Below, in pieces: positions 1 to 5,510 of a DNA stretch of 5,714 nucleotides. Position 1 is the stretch's first letter. Each line of letters starts with the position of its first letter. Under the pieces are notes generated by a model. That model had not been told where the DNA came from. It worked only from the letters and a program-made list of their open reading frames with translations, and ran no database searches. Position numbers and translations under genes: made by a program. This DNA is from DATKIY01 sp035543875. GTDB lineage: Bacteria > Actinomycetota > Actinomycetes > JAHEKZ01. The stretch is from NCBI GenBank assembly GCA_035543875.1, contig DATKIY010000063.1, positions 1-5,714 of the forward strand, read 5' to 3'.

Positions 1-415
1 CGTAGTTCAGAACGAATACGCCGTTGATCGGGAGCCAGATCAACTGCACGCCCTGCATGGCCATCACACCGGCGGCGACAATCTGTCCTGCTGCCTTCGT
101 GAGCGAGTCGAGTCCCCAAATATCGTCGACCACTCCAACGAGGAAGATGAGCGTGGCACCAGTGATAACACCCCATGCGTCCTTGGACTCGCTGAAAACA
201 GCAGAGACGAAACCCAGCTGACTCGCGACCAGCATTCCCGCGAGAAAGCCGAGGTACATGGCGACGCCACCGAGACGCGGGATCGGGAAGTCGTGCACGT
301 CGCGATCGCGAATTTCTGCCATGACGTTCCACCGCACGGCATACCACCGCACCACCGGAACGGTTAGGTAGGTGATCGCAGCTGATGCAAGCAGCACCAG
401 CATGTACTCGCGCAC
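1..415 (-). CDS. wecA: WecA/MraY-like polyprenyl-phosphate sugar-1-phosphate transferase, N-terminal 138 residues (runs off left edge)
   Basis: Family role: integral membrane enzyme that transfers a sugar-1-phosphate, usually GlcNAc-1-P from UDP-GlcNAc, to a polyprenyl phosphate, starting synthesis of an envelope glycan. Seen: a reading frame open from a GTG at 413-415 to the window edge. Its hydrophobic stretches at about residues 5-22, 48-70, 83-99 and 108-128 fit membrane helices. A cytoplasmic loop carries HDFPIPRLGG (41-50), and VGVVDDIWGLD (93-103) holds the Asp-Asp pair (97-98) typical of the WecA/MraY superfamily and linked to Mg2+/catalysis. Family members are about 350-400 residues, so about a third is present. 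GTG is the only plausible upstream start because the glyA TAG lies in the same frame 8 codons before it; the ribosome site is weak (AGGAC about 15 bp upstream). It follows glyA by 21 bp, probably in the same transcript. WecA rather than MraY is inferred from position: in M. tuberculosis wecA lies between sua5 and the atp genes. The exact sugar substrate is not shown. Confidence 0.85.
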   Translation of the reverse strand, partial: MREYMLVLLASAAITYLTVPVVRWYAVRWNVMAEIRDRDVHDFPIPRLGGVAMYLGFLAGMLVASQLGFVSAVFSESKDAWGVITGATLIFLVGVVDDIWGLDSLTKAAGQIVAAGVMAMQGVQLIWLPINGVFVLNY

Positions 416-436
416 GGGGAGCGCCGGTCGCCCGTC

Positions 437-1726
437 CTAGACGACCGGGGCGGGGTAGGCCGGGAATTTGGTCACCAGCGTTTCCACCGCCTCAGCAATC
501 TCGCGCGCCTCATCGAGACCAGTGTCAGTTTCGATGTCGGCGCGTACCGCGCGACCGATCAGTGATGCAATTTCCCCCATCTCTGATCGGCCCATGCCCT
601 GTGTCGTCACAGAGGGAGTTCCCACACGAATACCCGACGCCACCATCGGCTTTTGTGGGTCGAAGGGAATCGCATTCTTGTTCAACGTGATTCGCGCCTG
701 GTCGCATCGCATTTCTGCCTGGCGTCCAGTTACGTCGACGCCACGCAGGTCGATAAGAGCCAGGTGAGTATCGGTTCCCCCGGAGACCGCACGCATACCT
801 TCGTCGGCGAGGCCAGCCACCAGCGCGCGCGCGTTGTCGATCACCTGTTGGGCGTACTGCTGATACGCCGGCTGCATGGCTTCCTTGAGCGCCACTGCTT
901 TCGCTGCAACGACGTGCATGAGTGGTCCGCCCTGCAAGAAGGGGAACACCGCCTTGTCGATGCGAGTGGCCAACTCCTCCTTACACAAAATCATGCCTCC
1001 GCGGGGTCCGCGAAGCACTTTGTGAGTGGTGAACGATACGACGTCGGCGTAAGGCACGGGAGAGGGAATGGCCTTTCCGGCGACCAACCCGATGAAGTGG
1101 GCGGCATCGACCATCAACCAAGCGCCAACCTCGTCGGCGATATCGCGAAAAGCAGCAAAGTCGATGAGTCTGGGATAAGCGGTTGCACCCGCGATAATCA
1201 TCTTCGGTCGGTGCTCGCGTGCCTGTGCGCGCACGTGGTCGTAGTCGATCGTTTCGGCGCCCTCAACGACGCCGTATGACACGGGGTTGAACCACTTGCC
1301 GGAGAAGTTAACCGGTGAGCCGTGCGTTAGGTGTCCACCGTGCTTTAGGTCCATGGCCAGGACGGTGTCGCCTGGCTCAAGAAGCGCGGCGTAGACCGCG
1401 AGGTTGGCCGATGCACCTGAATGCGGTTGCAGGTTAGCGTGCTCTGCTCCGAACAGTTCCTTGGCTCGCGCAATACCGATCTCTTCTGCGTTGTCGACGT
1501 CGGCGCAGCCACCGTAGTAGCGCTTACGCGGATACCCCTCTGCGTACTTGTTCGACAACGTGGAACCAGTCGCCGCGAGAACGGCTGACGATGTGAAGTT
1601 CTCGCTTGCGATCAGCTGGAGTCCGCTGCGCAGGCGATCGAGTTCGGCAAGGACGACGCCCGCTATCTCAGGGTCCTCCTGTTGCAAGCGCGCAAAATCT
1701 GGACCCCAATACGGTGTGCTGGTCAT
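437..1726 (-). CDS. glyA: Serine hydroxymethyltransferase
   Basis: Cytosolic PLP enzyme that interconverts serine plus tetrahydrofolate with glycine plus 5,10-methylene-tetrahydrofolate, the main entry to one-carbon units. The 429 residues are a usual length (E. coli 417). Visible landmarks: ASEN (40-43); NKYAEGYP with Tyr61 and Glu63, then RYYGG (69-73); QPHSGASAN (100-108); VDAAH (206-210), where Asp207 should bind the PLP ring nitrogen and His210 stack on it; TTHK with the PLP lysine Lys236; RGPRGG (239-244); QGGPLMH (265-271); SGIRVGTP (364-371), with Arg367 the likely substrate-carboxylate ligand. ATG at 1724-1726 has AGGAG at 1732-1736, 5 bp upstream. Unusual points: the threonine run beside the lysine reads SFTTHKV instead of TTTTHKT, Phe264 stands where Gly is usual before QGGP, and Gln376 replaces the usual Arg in TTRG. 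All main catalytic residues remain, so I expect an active enzyme. It follows the phosphatase gene by 78 bp and precedes the WecA-like gene by 21 bp. Confidence 0.98.
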   Translation of the reverse strand: MTSTPYWGPDFARLQQEDPEIAGVVLAELDRLRSGLQLIASENFTSSAVLAATGSTLSNKYAEGYPRKRYYGGCADVDNAEEIGIARAKELFGAEHANLQPHSGASANLAVYAALLEPGDTVLAMDLKHGGHLTHGSPVNFSGKWFNPVSYGVVEGAETIDYDHVRAQAREHRPKMIIAGATAYPRLIDFAAFRDIADEVGAWLMVDAAHFIGLVAGKAIPSPVPYADVVSFTTHKVLRGPRGGMILCKEELATRIDKAVFPFLQGGPLMHVVAAKAVALKEAMQPAYQQYAQQVIDNARALVAGLADEGMRAVSGGTDTHLALIDLRGVDVTGRQAEMRCDQARITLNKNAIPFDPQKPMVASGIRVGTPSVTTQGMGRSEMGEIASLIGRAVRADIETDTGLDEAREIAEAVETLVTKFPAYPAPVV

Positions 1727-1747
1727 GACGACTCCTGAGAGACATAG

Positions 1748-1777
1748 CCGGTCCCGGGCGGCCGGACTCTCGACCGG
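1748..1777 (-). other. GC-rich hairpin in the glyA 5' leader
   Basis: The arms CCGGTC (1748-1753) and GACCGG (1772-1777) are perfectly complementary, and an inner CCGG/CCGG pair (1754-1757 with 1762-1765) can add a short second stem. On the minus strand the hairpin ends about 11 bp before the glyA ribosome binding site (1732-1736). No T-run follows, so it does not look like an intrinsic terminator for the phosphatase gene. It could be a transcript-stabilising or translation-modulating structure, or simply chance in GC-rich DNA. Confidence 0.35.
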
Positions 1778-1792
1778 ACACGCTTGCCGGAC
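1762..1792. repeat. Three CCGGAC hexamers at 12- and 13-bp steps
   Basis: CCGGAC (GTCCGG on the coding strand) occurs at 1762-1767, 1774-1779 and 1787-1792 in the short gap between the phosphatase gene and glyA. The near-helical spacing could suit a DNA-binding protein, but the unit is short and GC-rich and the middle copy overlaps one arm of the leader hairpin. I know no regulator with this site, so this records a pattern only. Confidence 0.3.
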
Positions 1793-1804
1793 GAGGCCAC
1801 CACT

Positions 1805-2398
1805 CTAGTGACGTTGCCCCACCAACAGATCCACAGCCCGACGACATGCCTGGTCGATGTCGTATGCGCGCGCCTCATAGAACGTGGCTGGTGCTCCCAG
1901 CGGATCCTCAACATCGTCATGCGACGGGTCAAGGCGTTCTGATAGTCCCCGTACCCGCCCAGCCAGCTCGACCCGCGATTTCGCTCGCGCGACCGTGCTT
2001 TCACCAGCATCGTCCGCCTGCTCAGCCACCAGGGCTTGCAGCCGAGCGAACTCGCGCAGCGTGAATGCCCGACGCACGACGCTCGGTCGCATGACGACCA
2101 CCTGTCCCCGATGCTCGGTGGTGGCTGTAAGGACGAGGTCGGCCTCGTTCAGCATATTCTCGGTGAGCTCTCTGGCAACAAAGTCGCTCGCGTCGATGCC
2201 ACGGCTGTTTAGCGCAAGCAGTGCGTAGTCTTCAGCCGACGATCCGGCACAGCCCCAGGTACCAGCACTTCGAACATCGAATGCCTGCGCATCCTCACCT
2301 AGGTTGGCTTGAAGATGGCGCCGCATCAACCGTTCCGCCATCGGTGACCGGCCAATGTTGCCGGTGCACACGTGCAGAACCTTGAACTGTTCAGTCAT
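1805..2398 (-). CDS. Low-molecular-weight protein-tyrosine-phosphatase family protein
   Basis: Predicted cytosolic phosphatase of 197 residues; the substrate is unknown. Seen: the P-loop signature CTGNIGRSP near the N-terminus (nucleophile Cys11, phosphate-binding Arg17, Ser18) and a late Asp-Pro pair (165-166, in VEDPLG), the expected general acid. Classic family members have about 150-160 residues; the extra length lies between a FTLREFARL segment (about 112-120) and the Asp-Pro, where a polar, charged stretch is inserted. In B. subtilis YwlE, an arginine phosphatase, the P-loop residue two before the Arg is Thr; here it is Ile, as in tyrosine phosphatases, so arginine phosphatase activity is not favoured. 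ATG at 2396-2398 was chosen because it overlaps the tsaC stop by 8 bp (ATGACTGA) and puts the P-loop at the usual distance. An upstream in-frame ATG at 2434 would add 12 residues unlike the family. No clear ribosome site is seen, so coupling to tsaC is likely. The role of this neighbour in a translation cluster is unknown. Confidence 0.86.
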   Translation of the reverse strand: MTEQFKVLHVCTGNIGRSPMAERLMRRHLQANLGEDAQAFDVRSAGTWGCAGSSAEDYALLALNSRGIDASDFVARELTENMLNEADLVLTATTEHRGQVVVMRPSVVRRAFTLREFARLQALVAEQADDAGESTVARAKSRVELAGRVRGLSERLDPSHDDVEDPLGAPATFYEARAYDIDQACRRAVDLLVGQRH

Positions 2399-3059
2399 CC
2401 CTGTCGCCGACCAGCGATTCGAGATCTGGTTCAACGCTTCTCAGCAGCTCCTCAGACAGCGCACCGCGACGCAACACGCGACCTGGTGAGACCGTCAGGT
2501 CCACCACCGTTGAAGGCTCAGTGGCGATACAGGGTCCGGCATCGAGGTAGATGGACACCTCGTCTCCGAGTTGTTGTTCGGCAGCGTCGCAGTCGAACGG
2601 CGGCGCTTCGCCGACACGATTGGCCGAAACCACTGCCATCGGTCCCACTGCCTGCAGCACCTCAAGTGCAAGCGGGTGAATGGGCATACGCAAGGTCACG
2701 TGCTCGCCGTCACCACCGAGGTCCCAACGAAGGGTCGCCTGAGCAACGCATACCGCTGTCAACGCCCCCGGCCAAAAACCTTCGATCATCGCCTCAGCCC
2801 GAGGGGGCAGGTTTCGGATCAACGCTTTCGCAGCTCGCACCGAACCGACCATCACCGGGAGTGCGGTCTGGTCCAGCCGACCCTTTGCCTCGTTGAGGCG
2901 TTCGATCCCAATCGGGGAGAAGGCATCGCAGGCAACCGCGTAGACGGTGTCCGTTGGAAAGACGATGAGCTGGTGTCGACGCGCTGCTGCAGCGGCGAGC
3001 TCAACACCCCGGGTGCGCTCAGCCTGAGATGCCGATGACGAGCAGTCGACGCGTCGCAC
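2391..3059 (-). CDS. tsaC: L-threonylcarbamoyladenylate synthase (TsaC/Sua5/YrdC family)
   Basis: Catalyses the first step of t6A synthesis: threonine, bicarbonate and ATP give threonylcarbamoyl-AMP, which the TsaD complex then transfers to A37 of tRNAs that read ANN codons. The protein is cytosolic. Seen in 222 residues: FPTDTVYAV (34-42), AKGRLDQTALPVMV (58-71) with the conserved Lys-x-Arg, FWPGALT (95-101), LRMP (123-126), VVSANRVGE (144-152) with the Ser-x-Asn motif, PSTVVD (182-187) and VLRRGAL near the end. There is only the YrdC domain; the extra C-terminal Sua5 domain of longer homologues is absent, although actinobacterial genes are often named sua5. PTDTVYA has Ala where Gly is usual, a mild change. 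The frame is open further upstream (ATG at 3158), but that would overlap prmC by almost 100 bp and add unrelated residues. GTG at 3057-3059 has AGGA 9 bp upstream and starts 2 bp past the prmC stop. A TTG at 3063-3065, overlapping that stop, is the alternative. Confidence 0.93.
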   Translation of the reverse strand: MRRVDCSSSASQAERTRGVELAAAAARRHQLIVFPTDTVYAVACDAFSPIGIERLNEAKGRLDQTALPVMVGSVRAAKALIRNLPPRAEAMIEGFWPGALTAVCVAQATLRWDLGGDGEHVTLRMPIHPLALEVLQAVGPMAVVSANRVGEAPPFDCDAAEQQLGDEVSIYLDAGPCIATEPSTVVDLTVSPGRVLRRGALSEELLRSVEPDLESLVGDRDD

Positions 3060-3072
3060 AATCAAAGTTCCT
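3057..3072 (-). promoter_or_regulatory. Ribosome binding site deciding the tsaC GTG start
   Basis: AGGA at 3069-3072 lies within the last codons of prmC. Its distance to the GTG at 3057-3059 is 9 bp, acceptable for initiation, while the TTG at 3063-3065 would leave only 3 bp. This favours GTG, although re-initiation after the prmC stop could also use the TTG. Confidence 0.5.
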
Positions 3073-3964
3073 GATTCACCGACGAAGGCGCGCTGAGTTG
3101 CGCACTGACGTATCGGTCGCGACCTGTGAGGTCCTGGTGGTCCACCACTTCCGTCCACGTCGACACCCGGCTGAAGACTTCGGGTGCCGTACTCCCCTGT
3201 TGGTCCGCATGTTCTACGACGACGAGCCCACCCGGTCTCAGTAGACGGGAGGCGGTTCGTTCGACGGTTCGAATGTGGTCCAGACCGTCAGCCCCCGAGT
3301 ACAACGCAAGTTCTGGGTCGTAGCGAGCAACCTCCGGGTCGCGAGGCAACGCGTCTACAGGGATGTACGGCGGGTTCGCAATCACCAGGTCGACTCGGCC
3401 AGAAAAGTCGGGCAGACACCCGTCGATGTCTTGGTCAACCACCTGGACACGTCCGGCGGCATTTCGTCGCAGCCATGGCAAAGCTCCTGGGTCGTTCTCC
3501 ACTGCGACAACCGTCGCGTCAGCTAGTTCAGTAGCTAGGGCTAGCCCGATCGCGCCAGAACCAGCGCAGAGGTCGACAACAATGGGTGGTTGTTGACCGA
3601 GCTTCTTCAGCCAGTCCAGCGCAAACTGGGCGACGATCTCGGTCTCCGGACGAGGAATGAAGACGCCGGGTCCGACCGCCAACGTCAGATGGCGAAAGTG
3701 CGCGTAGCCAGTGATGTGCTGTAGCGGGACGCGTGCGCCGCGCCGTTGCGTCAAGTCGACGAAGCCCACAGGAACCTGATCATCTAGGTGCCGCCAGAGG
3801 TTGCTTCGTGTGGTGTCGAGCAGATGCGCCGCCAGCTCTTCGGCATCATGCCGCGGTGATGCTACGCCGCTGCGTTGCAGAGCAACTTCGGCATCTGCTA
3901 ACGCGCTACGCAGGGTCTGACGACTGACGCTGAGCGGGGTTCTGCCCGGAATCATGGTGCTCAT
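3062..3964 (-). CDS. prmC: Peptide chain release factor N5-glutamine methyltransferase PrmC (HemK)
   Basis: SAM-dependent cytosolic enzyme that methylates the side-chain amide of the GGQ glutamine in RF1 and RF2, which speeds peptide release. Seen in 300 residues: an N-terminal helical substrate-binding domain (about 1-80) with ASPRHDAEELAAHLL (35-49), the FIPRPETE segment (102-109), the SAM-binding motif VDLCAGSGAIG (130-140), acidic VVAVEND (152-158), and the catalytic NPPY (197-200) in VIANPPYIPVDAL, followed by the usual RYDPELALYSGADGL. E. coli PrmC has 277 residues, so length is normal; the small excess is mostly at the N-terminus. ATG at 3962-3964 was chosen because it overlaps the prfA stop as ATGA. 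The frame extends to ATG 4009, but those 15 Arg-rich residues lie inside prfA and do not look like the family. A second ATG three codons in (3953-3955) is possible. Its target, RF1, is encoded by the gene just upstream. Confidence 0.96.
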   Translation of the reverse strand: MSTMIPGRTPLSVSRQTLRSALADAEVALQRSGVASPRHDAEELAAHLLDTTRSNLWRHLDDQVPVGFVDLTQRRGARVPLQHITGYAHFRHLTLAVGPGVFIPRPETEIVAQFALDWLKKLGQQPPIVVDLCAGSGAIGLALATELADATVVAVENDPGALPWLRRNAAGRVQVVDQDIDGCLPDFSGRVDLVIANPPYIPVDALPRDPEVARYDPELALYSGADGLDHIRTVERTASRLLRPGGLVVVEHADQQGSTAPEVFSRVSTWTEVVDHQDLTGRDRYVSAQLSAPSSVNQEL

Positions 3965-5034
3965 GAGTGGACGGCATCCAGCTTGGCGGCGGTGTCCGCG
4001 TCGACGCAAGCCTGCACAACAGCGTCGAGATCGCCGTCCAAGACTTGGTCGAGGTTGTAGGCCTTAAAACCGACGCGATGGTCTGAGATGCGGTTCTCCG
4101 CAAAGTTGTAGGTGCGGATCCGTTCCGACCGGTCGACGGTCCGCACTTGCGAACGACGAGCGTCGGAGGCTTCCTGATCAGCCTGTTCCTGTTTGGCGGC
4201 CAGAAGCCGAGCTCGCAGAATGCGCATCGCCTGCTCACGGTTTTGCAGTTGAGACTTCTCGTTCTGGCAGCTAACCACGATTCCCGTTGGTTCGTGGGTG
4301 ATACGTACGGCGGAGTCGGTGGTGTTGACGCTCTGTCCTCCCGGTCCGCTGCTTCGGTAGACATCAATGCGCAAGTCGTTCGGGTCAATCTCGACTTCGA
4401 CGTCCTCTGCCTCGGGGAGAACTAGTACGCCGGCTGCACTCGTATGGATCCGGCCTTGGCTTTCGGTGACCGGAACGCGCTGTACGCGGTGTACGCCGCC
4501 CTCGTACTTAAGCCGCGCCCAGACCCCTGCCCCCGGTGCTGCGTTCCCTTTTGTCTTGATGGCAACCGAGGCATCCTTGAACCCGCCGAGGTCAGACTCT
4601 TGTGCATCCAGCACCTCGGTCTTCCATCCCTGGCGCTCTGCATAGCGGAGGTACATGCGCAGGAGGTCTCCGGCAAACAATGCTGATTCGTCGCCGCCCT
4701 CGCCGGCTTTGACCTCCAAGATGACGTCGCGGTCGTCGTCTGGATCCCTCGGGACGAGAAGTTCGCGCAGGCGGTCTGCCGTTTTCTCTTGCTCGACCGC
4801 AAGTCGCTCGGACTCGCCAGCAAACGAGGGGTCTTCGGCAGCTAGCTCGCGGGCAGCATCGACGTCATCGCCCAACTGGTCCCAGCGGCGGTATGACGCC
4901 ACGATTGGCCCAAGCTCGGCGTACCGACGACCGAGCTGGCGAGCCTTCCCGCCGTCGGAGTGCACTGAAGGGTCAGCGAGCTGGCGTTCAAGGTCGGCGT
5001 ATTCGTCGAGCAGTCCCTGGACTTGTTCGAACAC
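3961..5034 (-). CDS. prfA: Peptide chain release factor 1 (RF1)
   Basis: Recognises UAA and UAG stop codons on the ribosome and triggers hydrolysis of peptidyl-tRNA. The 357 residues match the usual 355-360. Seen in order: an N-terminal helical domain (about 1-100), a GEGGDESALFAGDL segment (111-124) typical of the family, the codon-reading Pro-Val-Thr tripeptide (188-190, in QRVPVTESQGRIH), which marks RF1 rather than RF2 (Ser-Pro-Phe), and SSGPGGQSVNTTDSAVR with the catalytic GGQ at 232-234; Gln234 is the expected PrmC methylation site. The C-terminal part has QNEKSQLQN and RTYNF with the usual NRISDHR. The start is GTG at 5032-5034, chosen for a strong AAGGAG 6 bp upstream and because the N-terminus then matches the family. 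It overlaps prmC by 4 bp, so enzyme and substrate are made from coupled messages. About 114 bp containing a strong hairpin separate it from rpmE. Confidence 0.99.
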   Translation of the reverse strand: MFEQVQGLLDEYADLERQLADPSVHSDGGKARQLGRRYAELGPIVASYRRWDQLGDDVDAARELAAEDPSFAGESERLAVEQEKTADRLRELLVPRDPDDDRDVILEVKAGEGGDESALFAGDLLRMYLRYAERQGWKTEVLDAQESDLGGFKDASVAIKTKGNAAPGAGVWARLKYEGGVHRVQRVPVTESQGRIHTSAAGVLVLPEAEDVEVEIDPNDLRIDVYRSSGPGGQSVNTTDSAVRITHEPTGIVVSCQNEKSQLQNREQAMRILRARLLAAKQEQADQEASDARRSQVRTVDRSERIRTYNFAENRISDHRVGFKAYNLDQVLDGDLDAVVQACVDADTAAKLDAVHS

Positions 5035-5040
5035 GACGGA

Positions 5041-5046
5041 CTCCTT
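5041..5046 (-). promoter_or_regulatory. Strong ribosome binding site for the prfA GTG start
   Basis: AAGGAG lies 6 bp upstream of the GTG at 5032-5034, a near-ideal Shine-Dalgarno sequence and spacing. It is the main support for a GTG start, since no ATG with a comparable site is nearby. Confidence 0.85.
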
Positions 5047-5100
5047 GTCTGACGTCGATCACCGACCGAGCGTCAACTAGCCAAGACTGCACTCACACCA

Positions 5101-5139
5101 ACGGCGCCGTCCCGGAGAGCAGTCTCCGGGCAGCGCCGT
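5101..5139 (-). terminator. Two-part hairpin downstream of rpmE, terminator-like but without a T-run
   Basis: Outer arms ACGGCGC (5101-5107) and GCGCCGT (5133-5139) are fully complementary. Inside them CCCGGAGA (5111-5118) and TCTCCGGG (5123-5130) form a perfect 8-bp stem around a GCAG loop, separated from the outer stem by small bulges (3 and 2 bases). It starts 9 bp after the rpmE stop on the coding strand. The bases that follow (TGGTGTGAGT) are only moderately T-rich, so a classic intrinsic terminator is not met; many actinobacterial terminators lack a U-tract. It may end some rpmE transcripts, protect the rpmE 3' end from decay, or partly attenuate read-through into prfA. Confidence 0.55.
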
Positions 5140-5148
5140 GGGTGGTAG

Positions 5149-5355
5149 CTACTTCTTGCCGTACCGCTTCTCGAAGCGCGCGACGCGACCGCCGGTGTCC
5201 AGGATGCGCTGCTTGCCCGTGTAGAACGGGTGGCAGGCCGAGCACGTGTCCGCGTGGATTGAGCCATCGGCGGCAGTGCTGCGGGTAACGAACGTGTTGC
5301 CGCAGGTACAGGTGACCTGGGTCGCCACGTAGGCGGGGTGAATATCGGGCTTCAT
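5149..5355 (-). CDS. rpmE: Ribosomal protein L31 (bL31), zinc-binding type
   Basis: Large-subunit protein at the central protuberance, contributing to a bridge with the small subunit. The 68 residues are close to E. coli L31 (70). Seen: MKPDIHP at the start, four cysteines in the pattern of the C+ form (Cys16, Cys18, Cys38, Cys41), then HPFYTGKQR and the TGGRV-RF-KR tail typical of the family. The cysteines should hold one zinc ion; many actinobacteria also have a cysteine-free paralogue made under zinc starvation, which is not in this window. ATG at 5353-5355 has GAGGAG 6 bp upstream (5362-5367). It lies between rho and prfA, the common actinobacterial order. The 189-bp upstream spacer is rich in hairpins, described separately; L31 is known to control its own synthesis in E. 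coli, so leader control is plausible but not shown. Confidence 0.98.
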   Translation of the reverse strand: MKPDIHPAYVATQVTCTCGNTFVTRSTAADGSIHADTCSACHPFYTGKQRILDTGGRVARFEKRYGKK

Positions 5356-5361
5356 GAGAAT

Positions 5362-5367
5362 CTCCTC
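5362..5367 (-). promoter_or_regulatory. Ribosome binding site of rpmE
   Basis: GAGGAG lies 6 bp before the rpmE ATG. The surrounding GAGGAGATTCTC can fold into a 3-bp stem with most of this site in the loop, too weak to matter alone, but the site is where any leader-based control of L31 would have to act. Confidence 0.8.
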
Positions 5368-5382
5368 GTTAAGGGCTCCGGG

Positions 5383-5429
5383 TCGACTTTCCGTGTCGAG
5401 CGGTGGCTCGAGCTGGTTGGCCGTGAACC
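5383..5429 (-). promoter_or_regulatory. Structured rpmE leader with mutually exclusive stems (candidate L31 leader)
   Basis: Three short stems lie just upstream of the rpmE ribosome site: TCGAGC/GCTCGA with a 4-base loop (5396-5401 with 5406-5411), TCGAC/GTCGA with a 7-base loop (5383-5387 with 5395-5399), and GGTT/AACC (5415-5418 with 5426-5429). The first two share bases 5396-5399, so only one can form at a time, as in switching leaders. Ribosomal-protein leaders for L31 have been described in Actinobacteria, but I cannot match this sequence to their consensus by eye. Function is inferred. Confidence 0.35.
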
Positions 5430-5443
5430 GGGACCGAGGGTTG

Positions 5444-5473
5444 ATTGTGCCAGCAGGACTGGCATCGATCCAA
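5444..5473 (-). promoter_or_regulatory. Weak candidate promoter for rpmE-prfA, with a hairpin in its spacer
   Basis: On the coding strand TTGGAT (5468-5473) and CACAAT (5444-5449) are 18 bp apart, matching sigma-70-type hexamers at 3 of 6 and 4 of 6 positions. A perfect 6-bp inverted repeat, TGCCAG/CTGGCA with a 5-base loop (5448-5464), lies largely in the spacer and could be an operator or just a transcript hairpin. The downstream rpmE start is about 90 bp away, giving a sizeable leader. The match is weak; rpmE could equally be read from rho transcription. Confidence 0.25.
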
Positions 5474-5510
5474 ACGCTGGGTTTAGCCAGCTTGTTCCAT
5501 GCTGTTGTCG

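Noticed and set aside
653..1279. A 208-codon open frame on the plus strand inside glyA
   Set aside because: It lies wholly antisense to a clear SHMT gene, its translation resembles no family, and no ribosome site or coding signal supports it. Long antisense frames are common in GC-rich DNA.
1727..1804. ZTP (pfl) riboswitch upstream of glyA
   Set aside because: GCCGCCCGGGA superficially recalls the conserved CCGCCTGGGC element, but it has mismatches and I find no upstream half with the GTGACTGGCG-like part.
2372..2896. A 174-codon plus-strand frame antisense to tsaC
   Set aside because: It has a low-complexity, Arg/Pro-rich translation typical of a shadow frame and overlaps a gene with recognised motifs.
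2391..3158. Longer TsaC start at 3158
   Set aside because: It would overlap prmC by almost 100 bp with non-family sequence; GTG at 3059 has a usable ribosome site and the expected N-terminus.
3062..4009. Longer PrmC start at 4009
   Set aside because: It adds 15 Arg-rich residues inside prfA; the ATG at 3964 overlapping the prfA stop fits both the family and the operon layout.
5047..5076. Promoter for prfA from TTGACG at 5071-5076
   Set aside because: The -35-like hexamer is good, but no acceptable -10 lies 16-19 bp downstream (TCAGAC or GTCAGA), and that position runs into the ribosome binding site.
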